A stretch of 64,000 nucleotides of DNA, from assembly GCA_021234155.1 (NCBI GenBank), contig JAJEKV010000047.1, positions 4,041,323 through 4,105,322 on the forward strand, read 5' to 3'. Made by a program: the position numbers and the translations under genes. Below are positions 36,236 through 46,839 of this stretch, one piece after another. The DNA comes from Isoetes taiwanensis (Eukaryota > Streptophyta > Lycopodiopsida > Isoetales > Isoetaceae). Position 1 is the stretch's first letter; the number at the start of each line of letters is the position of its first letter. The notes below the pieces were generated by a model, which searched no databases, had not been told where the DNA came from, and was given only the letters and a program-made list of their open reading frames with translations.

Positions 36236-36690
36236 TTACAATATGTTAGACAATGCAGCATCACATGTCCTTATTATTAACTCTTCCAAGCTATCCTGCC
36301 GATCCCACCAGAACCTTATTTGTTCAGTATTCTCTCTAAATAAGGATTTGCTGCCACGGTGTAGCGCATAAAATTCTTTCCTAATGAAGCCACTGTAAGA
36401 AATGGCATGTAATTCATCTTCTACCATACTCTATGGTCCATGCCTTCTCCTAGTCCCTACAAGTAAATCAAGTCATCCTTCTTGTTGTACACGGTGCTGA
36501 ATCTACTACGACCATGAAGATGAAAGGTCAGGTTATTCAACAAAAATTCTTCAGTATATCACTCTGTGTTTTCACTGTCCAATGCGTTGTTCAGTATTCT
36601 CTCTAAATAAGGATTTGCTGTCACGGTACAAAGCTATTATTGTGCCATCATTCTCAGCCATTTCTATCATTGGATCTATTATCTGAAAGA
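36236..36690 (-). pseudogene. Possible separase fragment, with internal duplication
   Basis: Minus strand 36427-36236 reads SKSLFRENTEQIRFWWDRQD then SLEELIIRTCDAALSNIL. The WW-xR-xxLxxLI pattern resembles the segment before the catalytic domain of separases, the protease that cleaves cohesin at anaphase, but the match is short. A second block at 36690-36600 reads IIDPMIEMAENDGTIIALYR then repeats the SKSLFREN sequence: atcctta/tttagagagaatactgaac occurs at both 36330 and 36595. No catalytic His/Cys region is seen. The identity is tentative. Confidence 0.3.
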
Positions 36691-36699
36691 AAAAGAAGG

Positions 36700-39600
36700 G
36701 AAAAAGAAAAAAAAACATTCCTTTCGCAAGCATGCTCTAGTTAAGAACCTGAAAGATTCGATTGGATTTGAAAGGCTACTTACCAAGTGACATGGATAGT
36801 ATGCCTTTGAAACAATATTGCAGGGTATATAAATGGTCAAGCATGTCTTTTTCTTGTTCTTCTGTCAACTCACTTTTCATCTGGAAGAGCACTACGCGTT
36901 CTACTACCTTTCTGCTAATAACAGAGCTATAGTATATTATTTTTCACCAATCACTGCAAGCATGATTCATAATTTGAAGATAAGTTATGCCCTTACAAAA
37001 GTGAAGCACATAGATCTCTACAGCTTGTTGATTTTCATGTGAATTATTGATGTTCAGAGATTAACTGAATTAGATGATTCAGATCCTTTATTAATTTCAT
37101 AAAAGATCAACATCTTAAACCAACGAAGCAGACTAAATTATCCGCCAATCAAAATAATAAGAGAATTACCTCATCAAGACTTCAATGCATGCTCATGCTA
37201 CTGAGATGTCACGCCTTCTACATGTCGAACTGTGAAGATAACTTTCGGAATACAGAGCCAAAGATGCTGAGAATATTAGAAAACAAAAATAAGTCTGATG
37301 CAAAATCGAGTATGTACAATATTCAATCGGTTGTAACATGAGATAGCGAATTCCGTGTAATACAGAAAAGGATAGTGATGCAAAAAGAGGGGTTAATGAA
37401 GATTTGAAAGTGAAGTGCTTGGCCATTAACATTAAGGAAGAAAAAAAAAGAAGATGCGATAACCTTTGATGGGTAGTGTGCAGAAAGAGAGAGCAGGAAG
37501 CAGAGAGCAAGCAGCCATCCGGTTGTGGCTGACGGAGGTAGGGCGCCAATTTGCATCATCAAAGTATGCAGGTGCCAAGCAAGTTTAAGATCTCTCTTTC
37601 TGCTACAATCCTGGGGAAAGTAATGTGCATTGCTCTTGTGTACAACTAGTCGTTGCTCAACGATATCATATATTTCTGGCATTCGTTTCTCTTTGCAAAC
37701 CTTCTTCAGCTTCCTACAGATAGCCTTAAATTATATGGAAACAGGAACAACGAAAGGAAGGGGGCAAAAGAAGTTGCTCTGTATACCAACATACCTGGCC
37801 CATGTTGTCCTTCTATCTTCAGCAAAATTTAGGCTTGCAATCTGAGAGACAAATTGAAATGTGAAAATGGATAAGCCAGGACAACATAGAAAAACTCATT
37901 GGCATATACTCACTAGAAACTTGGAACTGATTATCTGCCTCTATAGTCTTTGCTAGCATCTTCACGTAAGACCGGCAATTCCTAGCACAAAATGACTCAT
38001 AAGTCCCAATGTTGCCTCGTTATTCTTCTTCCGAAGAATGTAGCACTAAGTAAGAATCCACACCTTTGTTGGGCACGGATGGAGGAACCCATTGCCCGGC
38101 GTTGAAGATTAAACCCAGCTTGTATATACTATCATAACCGGGAACCATTTTCGAAAGCCTTGGAATGATACGCAGCTTCCATTCTTTCCATAAACTCGGG
38201 CTCCCCTAATGTCCAAATAATCAATCCATGCCTCCACACAAGCCTGAACCACGGGCTCGCCATAGAGAGATAATTGTCAAACCCGAGGCTCCAAAGAGAA
38301 GGGCTTTAGAATGAATGAGACAAACGGTTAGCCGGTTTCCAAACTGGCTATGCACCAACAGCGGCGACCTGGCATTTACACGCTATAGTAATGGTATATT
38401 TCTGGCATATACTGGCATATACCTGAAATATGCCATAAACCCACACAAACGAGGGCTTGCCCCCCCTAGGGGCAACCCAAAAAACCTTCATCAACATAGT
38501 TCCCAGGGGGATCATAGTTACAGACAATGAGGGTATGCTGGCCAAGATAGACTACTTGACCACAACCAAGTTTCTGGGTAGATTTCCAGACCACTTGAGT
38601 ATAATGGCCACACACATTTGTCTGCACCTATTGGTTTCATAAAAGAAGTGTTGTTTTTCTTCAACCCAAGGCTGAACGACATCATTTTGCATCCCATGCT
38701 TTGCCCTTGCTTCCCCAAAACAAATTCTTGCCATACGGTGCGTCGGAATGGCGCCGCCTTACAGTGTTCAAATTGGACCTGGCGAGTTGCCCACCATTTT
38801 GCATAGGCTGCTACTAAATCATCCCATACTAGTCCTGAAAAGGCCTGATTTTTGCCTCTCTCCATTATGCAACCTCAGGCACTACATTGTATTTGTTCTT
38901 CTGAGCTCTCAATAGAAGAGGTTTTAAACGCTCAACTTTTAGTTATAACGATCTATTTGATTTATTGCTGAGGACAAACAATGTTGATAAGGCAATTGCA
39001 GTTTTCAAAGAGCACAAATTGAGTATTTTTCAATCATTTTTCCTGTATTGCATGCCTTAGAAACTGATAGACTCCCAGAGCACAAATTGCATGCCTTAGA
39101 AACTGCCTATGTTCTAAACAATTCTTTTTGAAGGCTGTCTATAAATTTAAGGCAGGATTTTCTCAGCTTTAATGGCTCTGATGCTTTCAAAGGAAAGGAT
39201 GCTGCAGGGAAGAATCAGGGAATAATCGATATGCACCAAGGAGCCATGTAATTGCAAGAAACATGAATATCTCATTATGTAGTAGCTTGCACATGATAAA
39301 CGAAGCACTGTATTATTGATATTCTGGTAGCTATATGGTGAACCTACAGAAATATATTCAATTGTTATGTCATAGATAGACCCAACAAAAGTATCATAAG
39401 CATCCTAATATTGCTATCTTCACCTGGGTAGGTTTTCCAAGGGAGCAATACTGCTCAAACAAAACTTTCATTGGCAAAGGGACTTTATTTGTGCCCCCCA
39501 CACATATAGCGTGCACTATTTCTAGGCGCCAAACAACTTTGGCTCGTGTCCTAATGCATAGACTCCACAAGACAATCATGTTGATCAATGAAGCTACTCT

Positions 39601-40379
39601 ATCCCCATCCCAACCTTCCCCCAACCTTGCATTTTTGCTAGTTCCTCAGAAAGCTTGTTAGCTTTGTCAACGCAACTAAGCCAAACTAAAGATCAAGAGC
39701 TAACCACAAGAACGAACGCAAATCTCAAGGTATATGAGATAGGCTAGGCCTCACTCAACTGGCATCATACATGAAAATATAATCATACCACCATAATTAT
39801 ATTGCACCAATTCATAAACTTCATTCGATATTAGAGAAATTGAGATAAAGATCAAGAGAATCACAAAATCATATTCACAATATCATACTTCAACATAATA
39901 ATATTTAACTGATCAAGAGACATACTCACAACTTCAAGAACTTTTTCTAGATATCATCTTCCAAAATTGGGCCTTCCTTCTACACCTATCTTAAAGAAAA
40001 CTCCACTTGATCCTAGCCACTAGATCTAGGCAAATTACAACCTTCGATCTAAATTCTAACTACCATAAGTTCACTAGATTTTGCCCTCTCAACATCAAAT
40101 CTAGGTCATCCAAACTCCTTGCAACTACTATGCTCTTCCAGATTCACGACACATCATCAAAATATCAACAATTGAAGATATTTCCATAAGGACTTTAATA
40201 CTCCTTCAAGTCCATAAGTTCCATTTCAATGCAATATAAATGCTTCCTCAATAATATTTGCACATTTTCTTAAATTTTCTCCACATTACACCCATGTAGT
40301 TCTCCGTTTATGCATACATTTCACAAATTTAAGCATGTTACACAAAAATAGTCAAGATAAAACGCACTACATTATCCCC

Positions 40380-40380
<1 letters not shown>
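36700..40380. other. Large interval with no recognised gene
   Basis: Open frames of up to about 119 codons occur on the minus strand (37193-37682 and 38518-38865) but match no family I know and show no clear splice structure. The segment reading GLVWDDLVAAYAKWWATRQV (38840-38780, minus) is protein-like and could be a decayed exon. Sequence from 39640 on is AT-rich and runs up to a 33-base A tract. Confidence 0.45.

Positions 40381-40413
<33 letters not shown>
40381..40413 (+). repeat. Poly(A) tract
   Basis: About 33 consecutive A after ttatccccc, ending in a G-interrupted A/G stretch. It could be the tail of a retroposed sequence reading plus, but no coding sequence is seen directly upstream. 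Confidence 0.9.
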
Positions 40414-40415
<2 letters not shown>

Positions 40416-41285
40416 AAAAAAAGAGAGTTCACAACTTAACAAAACTTAATATCCAAATGTCTTCATGTCTTCAAAAGCATCTCTAGAAATCTTCCAAGGG
40501 AAATAAATACTAAAAACTTCTAACATCATTTTCTCTTCATCAACCACAGGGGGCCAAGTCCCATCCAGGTCAGTGGCACCCTGGTATGGCGCTCTATCCC
40601 CTCTCCATAACTTCTCTCTAACAACTTGCATTGCTCTTGTGGTGCCATTTAGGCTATCTTCCATTTTCTAGGTCAGTCACATCCATCATGCCATCCATAA
40701 CTCAAAGTAAAAAAAAAATGAAAGACTTGTACAACATTCTTAGATACTTGAAATCTTGAAAACACTTGGATAATAGATTCAATCAAATTGAAAAGCATAA
40801 GCACTAACCACAATCTTGGTCTTCATTGTTGGACTTCAAAACTTGGAGAGGAATAATTACATGAACATTCATCTCTTGCATAAGACTTTATCTTCAAATT
40901 CATGGGAAATAGTATAACAAACTACCATCAACAATGTACTTAAAAGGACTTGAACTCAAAACCAACAAGTTGAAAACCAACATCTTATTCAAAGAACTAA
41001 TACCAACATAGTAAATTTTTATGTTTTCAATCTCTCTATATTGGGATATTGTTTTCTTTAGCAGGGTTGCCTAACCCCCCTGCCCACTTTCCTGCATTCC
41101 TAGCTATGCCACGTGTCGTGCCACGTCAGTTGTTTTTAATCTCAACCATTAGATTTCTTAATATCGCATCGGACGGCCATGAAAATTAGAAAGTCCTTGA
41201 AAATCACTTCTGCTCTTCTCCGACCATCCCGATTCCCTCCTCTGCTTCTGCTTGCTCGACTTTCTTCTAGGCCTTGTCGAATTTG

Positions 41286-41576
41286 ATGGATGGAGAGGTC
41301 GATGGACTTGAAAATGCCAGTGAAGGTGAAGAAAAAGAGATAAGTAACGACGATTCAAAGTCTGAAGCAGAGGACAGTGATGAAGATGCATTGACAGAAG
41401 AAGAAGTGGGGTTTTTTGACGATGGTGCTATTCCTTTTCTTTCTCTTATTCAGGATGTTATCAGCTTCTTATTTGAGAGGTTTATTTTGGGTTTCGTTAA
41501 TATGATTATTTTAGGTCTCTATGATCTGTTATTGAGGTTGTGGTATTGGACCACCAGAGATGAGCTTGTAACTTAA
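41286..41576 (+). CDS. Unrecognised ORF, acidic N-terminus and hydrophobic C-terminus
   Basis: A 96-codon frame from ATG starts MDGEVDGLENASEGEEKEIS, is very acidic to about residue 60, then has a hydrophobic stretch IPFLSLIQDVISFLFERFIL then MIILGLYDLLLRLWYW that could span a membrane. The family is not recognised. It ends 80 bases before the first KAS exon on the same strand, so it may be upstream transcribed sequence of that fragment or chance. Confidence 0.25.
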   Translation: MDGEVDGLENASEGEEKEISNDDSKSEAEDSDEDALTEEEVGFFDDGAIPFLSLIQDVISFLFERFILGFVNMIILGLYDLLLRLWYWTTRDELVT

Positions 41577-41656
41577 GCTGAAAACATGAATGCTTGCAAG
41601 GACATCTAACTGCGGTAATGCATGATACTCATGGTGCATGATATCTTTCCCGGTAG

Positions 41657-43262
41657 GATCTGGAAAAGGCCCATATGAAGCTGCAATGTGGATGGATGGA
41701 AAGGTATGGCCTTGAAATGTATGATGTTTATTGCATTTTCAGAATGTTTACTAATACGAGTTTTTTTTTTGTAGGAGAAATATATTGCGCCATTCATTGG
41801 ATATGCCCTATGTGCTGCGGAGGAAGCTCTCCTTGATGCTAACTGGCATCCAGAAGATGCTGGAGAGAAAGAAAGAACGGCAAGGCTTTCGCTTCTACAT
41901 CTAGGGGCTCTAGTATACAAAAAGGCAATCTTTTTTTCAACTGAAGTAAAACAGTTAGATGACACCCGGGCTATCTTATTTCTACCAGGGAGTTGCTATT
42001 GGTGGGGGCATTGGGTGCATCAGTGATATACTTAATGCAGCTCAACTGGTTTTAGAGAAGGTTGAACTCTAGGTTTCTTCCTCATCTGAGCTTTTTCCCT
42101 TATTATGCTGTTCCTGAGTAACTGTTTTCTGAACTTCTTATCGCGTGTCCGGAGACTGAGCCCTTTTTTTGTTCCAAGAATTTTGATAAATATGGTTGTG
42201 GGGCAAGTGAGCATCAAATATGGATTTAAGGTTAGTATAATGGGAATATATTTGATAAACAACCATAACTTGTTTCTGAGCAAACTTGGACCCTGACAGG
42301 GTCCAAACCATGCAGCTATGACTGCCTGTGCCACTGGTGCACACTCAGTAGGAGATGCAGCTAGGATGATTCGTTTTGGAGATGCCGATGTCATGGTTGC
42401 AGGTGGAACTAAATGCAGCATTGATGCACTGTCAATTGGATTCTACAGGTTTGTAAATTGGTTTGATATTACATGTAAAATGCCAGGTAAATTGTATTGA
42501 AAGCTTAGCTCGTTACAATTTTAAGATTACAGTGGAAGAAATATTGTGCTTGTCAGCAATGCCTATTAATGCTTGACAGGGCCAGAGCACTAAGTACGAA
42601 TTTCAATGCAAAACCTGGAACATCTTCAAGAACCATTTGATCGCGATCGTGAAGCATAACCATGTAATCCTATGCCATTTGTGATGTGTTGTGTTACAGA
42701 CCATGCATTGTCAATATTTGATAAATGTCTAATATAGTGGAATCTGATTTCAAGCAAAATCAATGTTATTGTTTCAACATGCCAAATTCTGCTTGCCATT
42801 ATTTGAAGTGTTTTTGTTTCTTTCAATATCAGTATATGAATTTCTGAATGGTCCATCCACTAGGAGTACGAACATGCAAAGCAAAGAAAAGCAAAAATAT
42901 ATGCAGAAATTTGTGGCTATGGGATGTCAGGTCTGCATAGCACTTTTATGACCTTTTGAGTTCGAGATTACATCATCTTTCTGATGAGATTAAAGGGCTC
43001 TGAATCCATATCCAGGCGATACATATCATATTACCCAACCTTCAACTGATGGAAGAGGAGCTATATTGGCCATGAAGCGTGCTTTGAAACAGGTATATCA
43101 CTCTATAAGGAGCATATAGGTTAATTATTATACTCAAAGCCAGTTATGAGCCACAACCATAATGTTCACAATTGATGCACCCTCACAAATTTGACGTTAT
43201 CATCTAAATGCATTGGAATGCAGTCTGGTTTGCAGCCGCCTCAGATTGAATATAACCATCAT
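41657..43262 (+). pseudogene. 3-oxoacyl-ACP synthase (mitochondrial KAS type) pseudogene
   Basis: Nine exon blocks in order: 41657-41703 (GPYEAAMWMDGK), 41775-41879 (FIGYALCAAEEALLDANW), 41989-42060 (GVAIGGGIGCISDILNAAQL), about 42150-42230 (RRLSPFFVPRILINM), 42300-42448 ([20 protein letters not shown] and [10 protein letters not shown]), 42580-42657 (RALSTNFNA), 42864-42930 (EYEHAKQRKAKIYAEICGYG), 43016-43092 (YHITQPSTDGRGAILAM), 43224-43262 (SGLQPPQIEY). This is the KAS I/II fold enzyme that elongates acyl-ACP by decarboxylative condensation. The active-site Cys (TACATG) remains. Defects: no AG before the fourth block, a one-base insertion in the sixth (SRPFDRDR shifted), loss of the following GFV-GEG segment, and a break just before NAHATST, so both catalytic His residues are missing. 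Block two appears to use a GC donor. Confidence 0.88.
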
Positions 43263-46200
43263 TCAATTAAATTGGGATTATGTCGTAATTTTGGGACAAA
43301 AATCATATTGCATGTTTTAAATAGCATATTCAAATTCGCACATCTTATGTCCAAAACACAAAAATGTAATATCATCAAGACATATATAATTCATTCTCCT
43401 TAAATTCGATTCTTATATTCTCTCTCCTTTTGCTGACACGTGTGTTTCTTTTTCCTGGGAACAGTTTTGCGGCGAAAAATTTCCGGTGGATTGTGGGCTG
43501 GCAAAATCGGTACCAAGGATCTAAGGCGTTGGGGTAGTCTTTAATCTGAAAATCATCATTTAATTCTGCTGCATCATCCATTCCGAGCTTCATCATCGGC
43601 AATGCATAGGCTCCTCCACCAACAATCCGGTAGTTTCTGTTCCCTTTTCGATATTTTGTTTCTGGCAAAACAGTATGGGCTGAAGGACACTGGCATCTCG
43701 GCACTCTCGCACTCCATCGCCTGCCTTGCGCCTTACAGAGCAAGCTCTGCCAGCCCATGTCACAGCAAGAAGGAAATGTTTGCAGGCTTATGAATTTATT
43801 CTGCCAAACGACCTGCTCTCCTTCAAAAGCAACCAAGAACTATAGCCTGGGCATCAAATCCGGTCGAATGCAGCAGAGGTAAGTTTGCCCATATTTCTCA
43901 TCGTATTTAGCTTCCCCTTTCTGGGTTCTGAGCAAGTAGCGAAGGTCTTGAACTTTCTCTGTTCTCCTTCATCGGTCCTGAGTTTACCAAAGAAGCGTTG
44001 AACTAGATACAGTCTAGAGTCTAGATGCAGCTATGGTGCTCAAGCAGTCAGATTCTTTGCATCTGGTGTTTCTAGAGGAGCAATGGCGACATGCAATCGG
44101 CTCAAGTCCTTGGATTAAATTTCTTACCACTGCCTCAAGCGAATTTCCTTTTAATTTTCGGTAACAAATTGGGAGATCCTTGGTCTACAAGCTTCTTATT
44201 CTTCTCTTTTCCATCTTTGTTGCCCCCCGGATAAGCCGCGCCATTGCTATTGCTATGAGTATCCCACTGGTCTGCCCAGCTAGAGACCTGATTCTTCATC
44301 ATTTTTGCGAGCCAAGTTCCAGCTCAGCCAAGTTCCGGCTCAGCCAACATGATTTTTGCAGCAGAACAAACGGATTTGCGCTGTAGTGGTGAAACAATGT
44401 GCAAAAATCTGATCTGAAGCAAGAACAAGCAAATTTTAGGCAAAAAACAAAGGAAAAAAGATCTGGAATCGGCAAATTTGAAGAGTTAGAAAGAATGAAA
44501 GATCTAAATGCAAGAATGAGAAGTAAGAAGCCGGATTAACCTGTTAATATTTGAAAAGGAAACGCGGTCCGACACGAAAGGCGCCCTTCTAGTTTGCTTC
44601 TAAATGCTGCTCTTTCCCAGAGGCGGGCTAAAAGATTGACGGCGATGACGAAAATCAAGCCCGTCATTTTCACGGCCACGTTGGCACCATAAACCTAGTT
44701 AGCTCACAAGTCCCTATTTTTCAAATCTTAGAAAACACTTTGAACAAACGGTTCCCTAGTTCAAAATTTCCCACTGCCATGTAGATCCTAGAATGCTCTG
44801 CTTTTCTCACGTGAGGTTAGTTCAGTTTGAAGCTTTATTGTTATCGCAAAACCACAGCATCCATGTATCATATGGGCTCAGGATCGCAAGGCAATAGTGT
44901 TGATCCAAGCACAATCTTCACCCTTTATATTTGAGTAAGGACACGAGGATTGGAAAAGAGAAATGTTCACAACCAAGGAACCAAGAGAAATGTTCACGGT
45001 CGAGGAACCAAGTTATTTTCAACGTATTTCAATATAGCTCTTAGCCTTCTAGCATAGGGTAAAAATGTGGTCCAAATACTTGCCCAGCTGGGAATTTATG
45101 ACCGTTAGACTTTTTAGTGGATTCAATTGAACAGGTTAGGAACAAAAGAAACAAGGCCGCCGCGATAAATTTCTTGTATTACTTAAAGAATAGACAAAAT
45201 TTCACAATATAGCATGATAGTATTATATAAAGTGATATGAGAAATTTTACATAGTAATTGAAATTCACATCTTTGTGGCATTGGTAGAAATAGCTACATG
45301 TAAAAGTGAGTTTCATAAAATTTGATATCACATTAAAACTATGAAGTTTCTTCTCCATCTTTTACCCCAAAAGCTTTCACACTTCCCATTTAGATTGATA
45401 CTCAATAGGCAATTTCTGCGGTTCTCCATCTCTCATATAATAGCACCATATCACTCCAAAGCTACAATATAGAAATGAATATTAGTCATTCTAAGTTGAT
45501 AGGGAAAGTGAGACTCTAAGAAGTTACATATTAAGAATATTTACGCTTTCCAAATGCACCCAAATGAAAATGTCTAACGGGCAAATGCTTAAAAAAAATG
45601 AGAAAGGATTTAATATTCATGCTTTCCACATGCATTCAATTGAAAAATGCCTAAAGGCAAGCGTATAAAAAAAATGAGATCTAATCCAACCCAAGAATGT
45701 CTTGGAAATAGAAAACATAGTTTATAGAAAACATATCTTGGAAATTAAAAACATAGTTTATATCTACCTTCGATAATTTTGTAAAAAGGAATCCCAATGG
45801 CCCAGATTTGCCGATGAATTTGAGATAGAATCTCCAATGGCTATGATCAAACCACGACATCTCGAGATTAGAAATAGCTCTTTTTCTAGAAATAAAGCTG
45901 GAAAACATAAAGAATGCATTTCTAAACAAAAATGCAATGGGACAAAAATAATGCACGCTTAGCGTGCCCAAGAGATAAAGTATCTTACAATGCTTTTTAG
46001 AAAGAAATGCCGACAAAGAATGAGTTTTTGAATATGGCAAAGAAATAAGCCCTTATTGCTAACACCTCAAAAAAGCTCAGTATAGCTTTGGAAGTCGGCG
46101 TGTGCTTTGGGAAGTCGGCAGCGCCTCAACAAAATCAGTGCAGCTTTGAAAAATTCAGGCATAGCTAGTTAGCTGTCAAAGCACAAACTTGTACTTCGCC

Positions 46201-46466
46201 TCTTCATATTAGCTAGGTTTATTTGTTGGCATATTCATTCTAGTTGCCAAAGCAAAGCGCCGGATGAAGGTGTCAGATGGGTGATGCCGAAAGCAACAAG
46301 CAGATGATGGAGCAGAAAAAGAAAAAATGGCAAGAATAATTGTATAGGATTGATAAATACATGATTTGGGAGTGATTAGCAGGGCGAGGGCCAACATTAG
46401 GAAGCCGGAATAGCCAGATAAATTTGTTCTTGTTCAAGAGTCAGAATCAAAATATGGCTGCAAAAA
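43263..46466. other. No recognisable gene
   Basis: Sequence after the KAS break. A minus-strand frame at 43375-43836 and others have no recognised domain. Near 45545-45676 an approximately 70-base segment (tttccaaatgcacccaaatgaaa and variant) is tandemly repeated about twice. At 45953-45967 there is a palindrome gcacgcttagcgtgc. Confidence 0.5.
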
Positions 46467-46700
46467 ACGTAAAAACAACTTAGGTTGCATTCTGGCGTCT
46501 CCGCCAATGGCAGCTTGCCACGTGGCACACTTTCCTCTCCAGGAATAATGAAGCCAAATTTGTCGATTTTTTAACGTCGCAATCCTTTTGTTTACCTTAC
46601 ATTCTATTTTTTTTACCTTGCATTCCGTCTCTTTCACCTTACATTCCGGACATTTACCTGACATTCCAAGCCCAGAATGCAACCTAAGTAATTTTTACGT
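46467..46700. mobile_element. 234-bp MITE-like element with 28-bp terminal inverted repeats
   Basis: Left arm acgtaaaaacaacttaggttgcattctgg (46467 on) pairs with the right arm ccagaatgcaacctaagtaatttttacgt (ending 46700) with one or two differences. The interior holds repeats of the word acattcc (accttacattcc, accttgcattcc, cttacattccgg). Non-coding. Target duplication is unclear. A second hairpin element abuts its right end. Confidence 0.78.
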
Positions 46701-46706
46701 AACAAA

Positions 46707-46805
46707 AATGGGAACTTCCCCTGCATTCCGGCAGGGTCAACTGCGCCTCCGCGCTTCGCGCGTCGGCGCAGTTTCCCCTGCCGGAATGCAGGGGAAGTTC
46801 CCATT
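46707..46805. repeat. Near-perfect 99-bp hairpin
   Basis: Arms of 30 bases (46707-46736 and 46776-46805; aatgggaacttcccctgcat and its complement) pair perfectly. A second pair, aactgcgcc/ggcgcagtt (46739-46747 and 46765-46773), stacks inside. Pairing extends outwards with mismatches to about 46699-46814. It could be a MITE, or transcribe a miRNA-like foldback. Confidence 0.92.
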
Positions 46806-46839
46806 CTTGTATACGGAAGCGCAAATGTGTAAGAAATAA

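Noticed and set aside
36236-36690. Confident separase gene
   Set aside because: Only a short WW-xR-xxLxxLI match exists and no catalytic region; kept as a low-confidence fragment.
38040-38110. gcccggcgttgaag as a reverse Helitron end
   Set aside because: It lacks CTAG at the expected position and the second stem arm.
43375-43836. 153-codon minus-strand frame after the KAS break
   Set aside because: No domain, no splice context and no relation to neighbours; could be chance.
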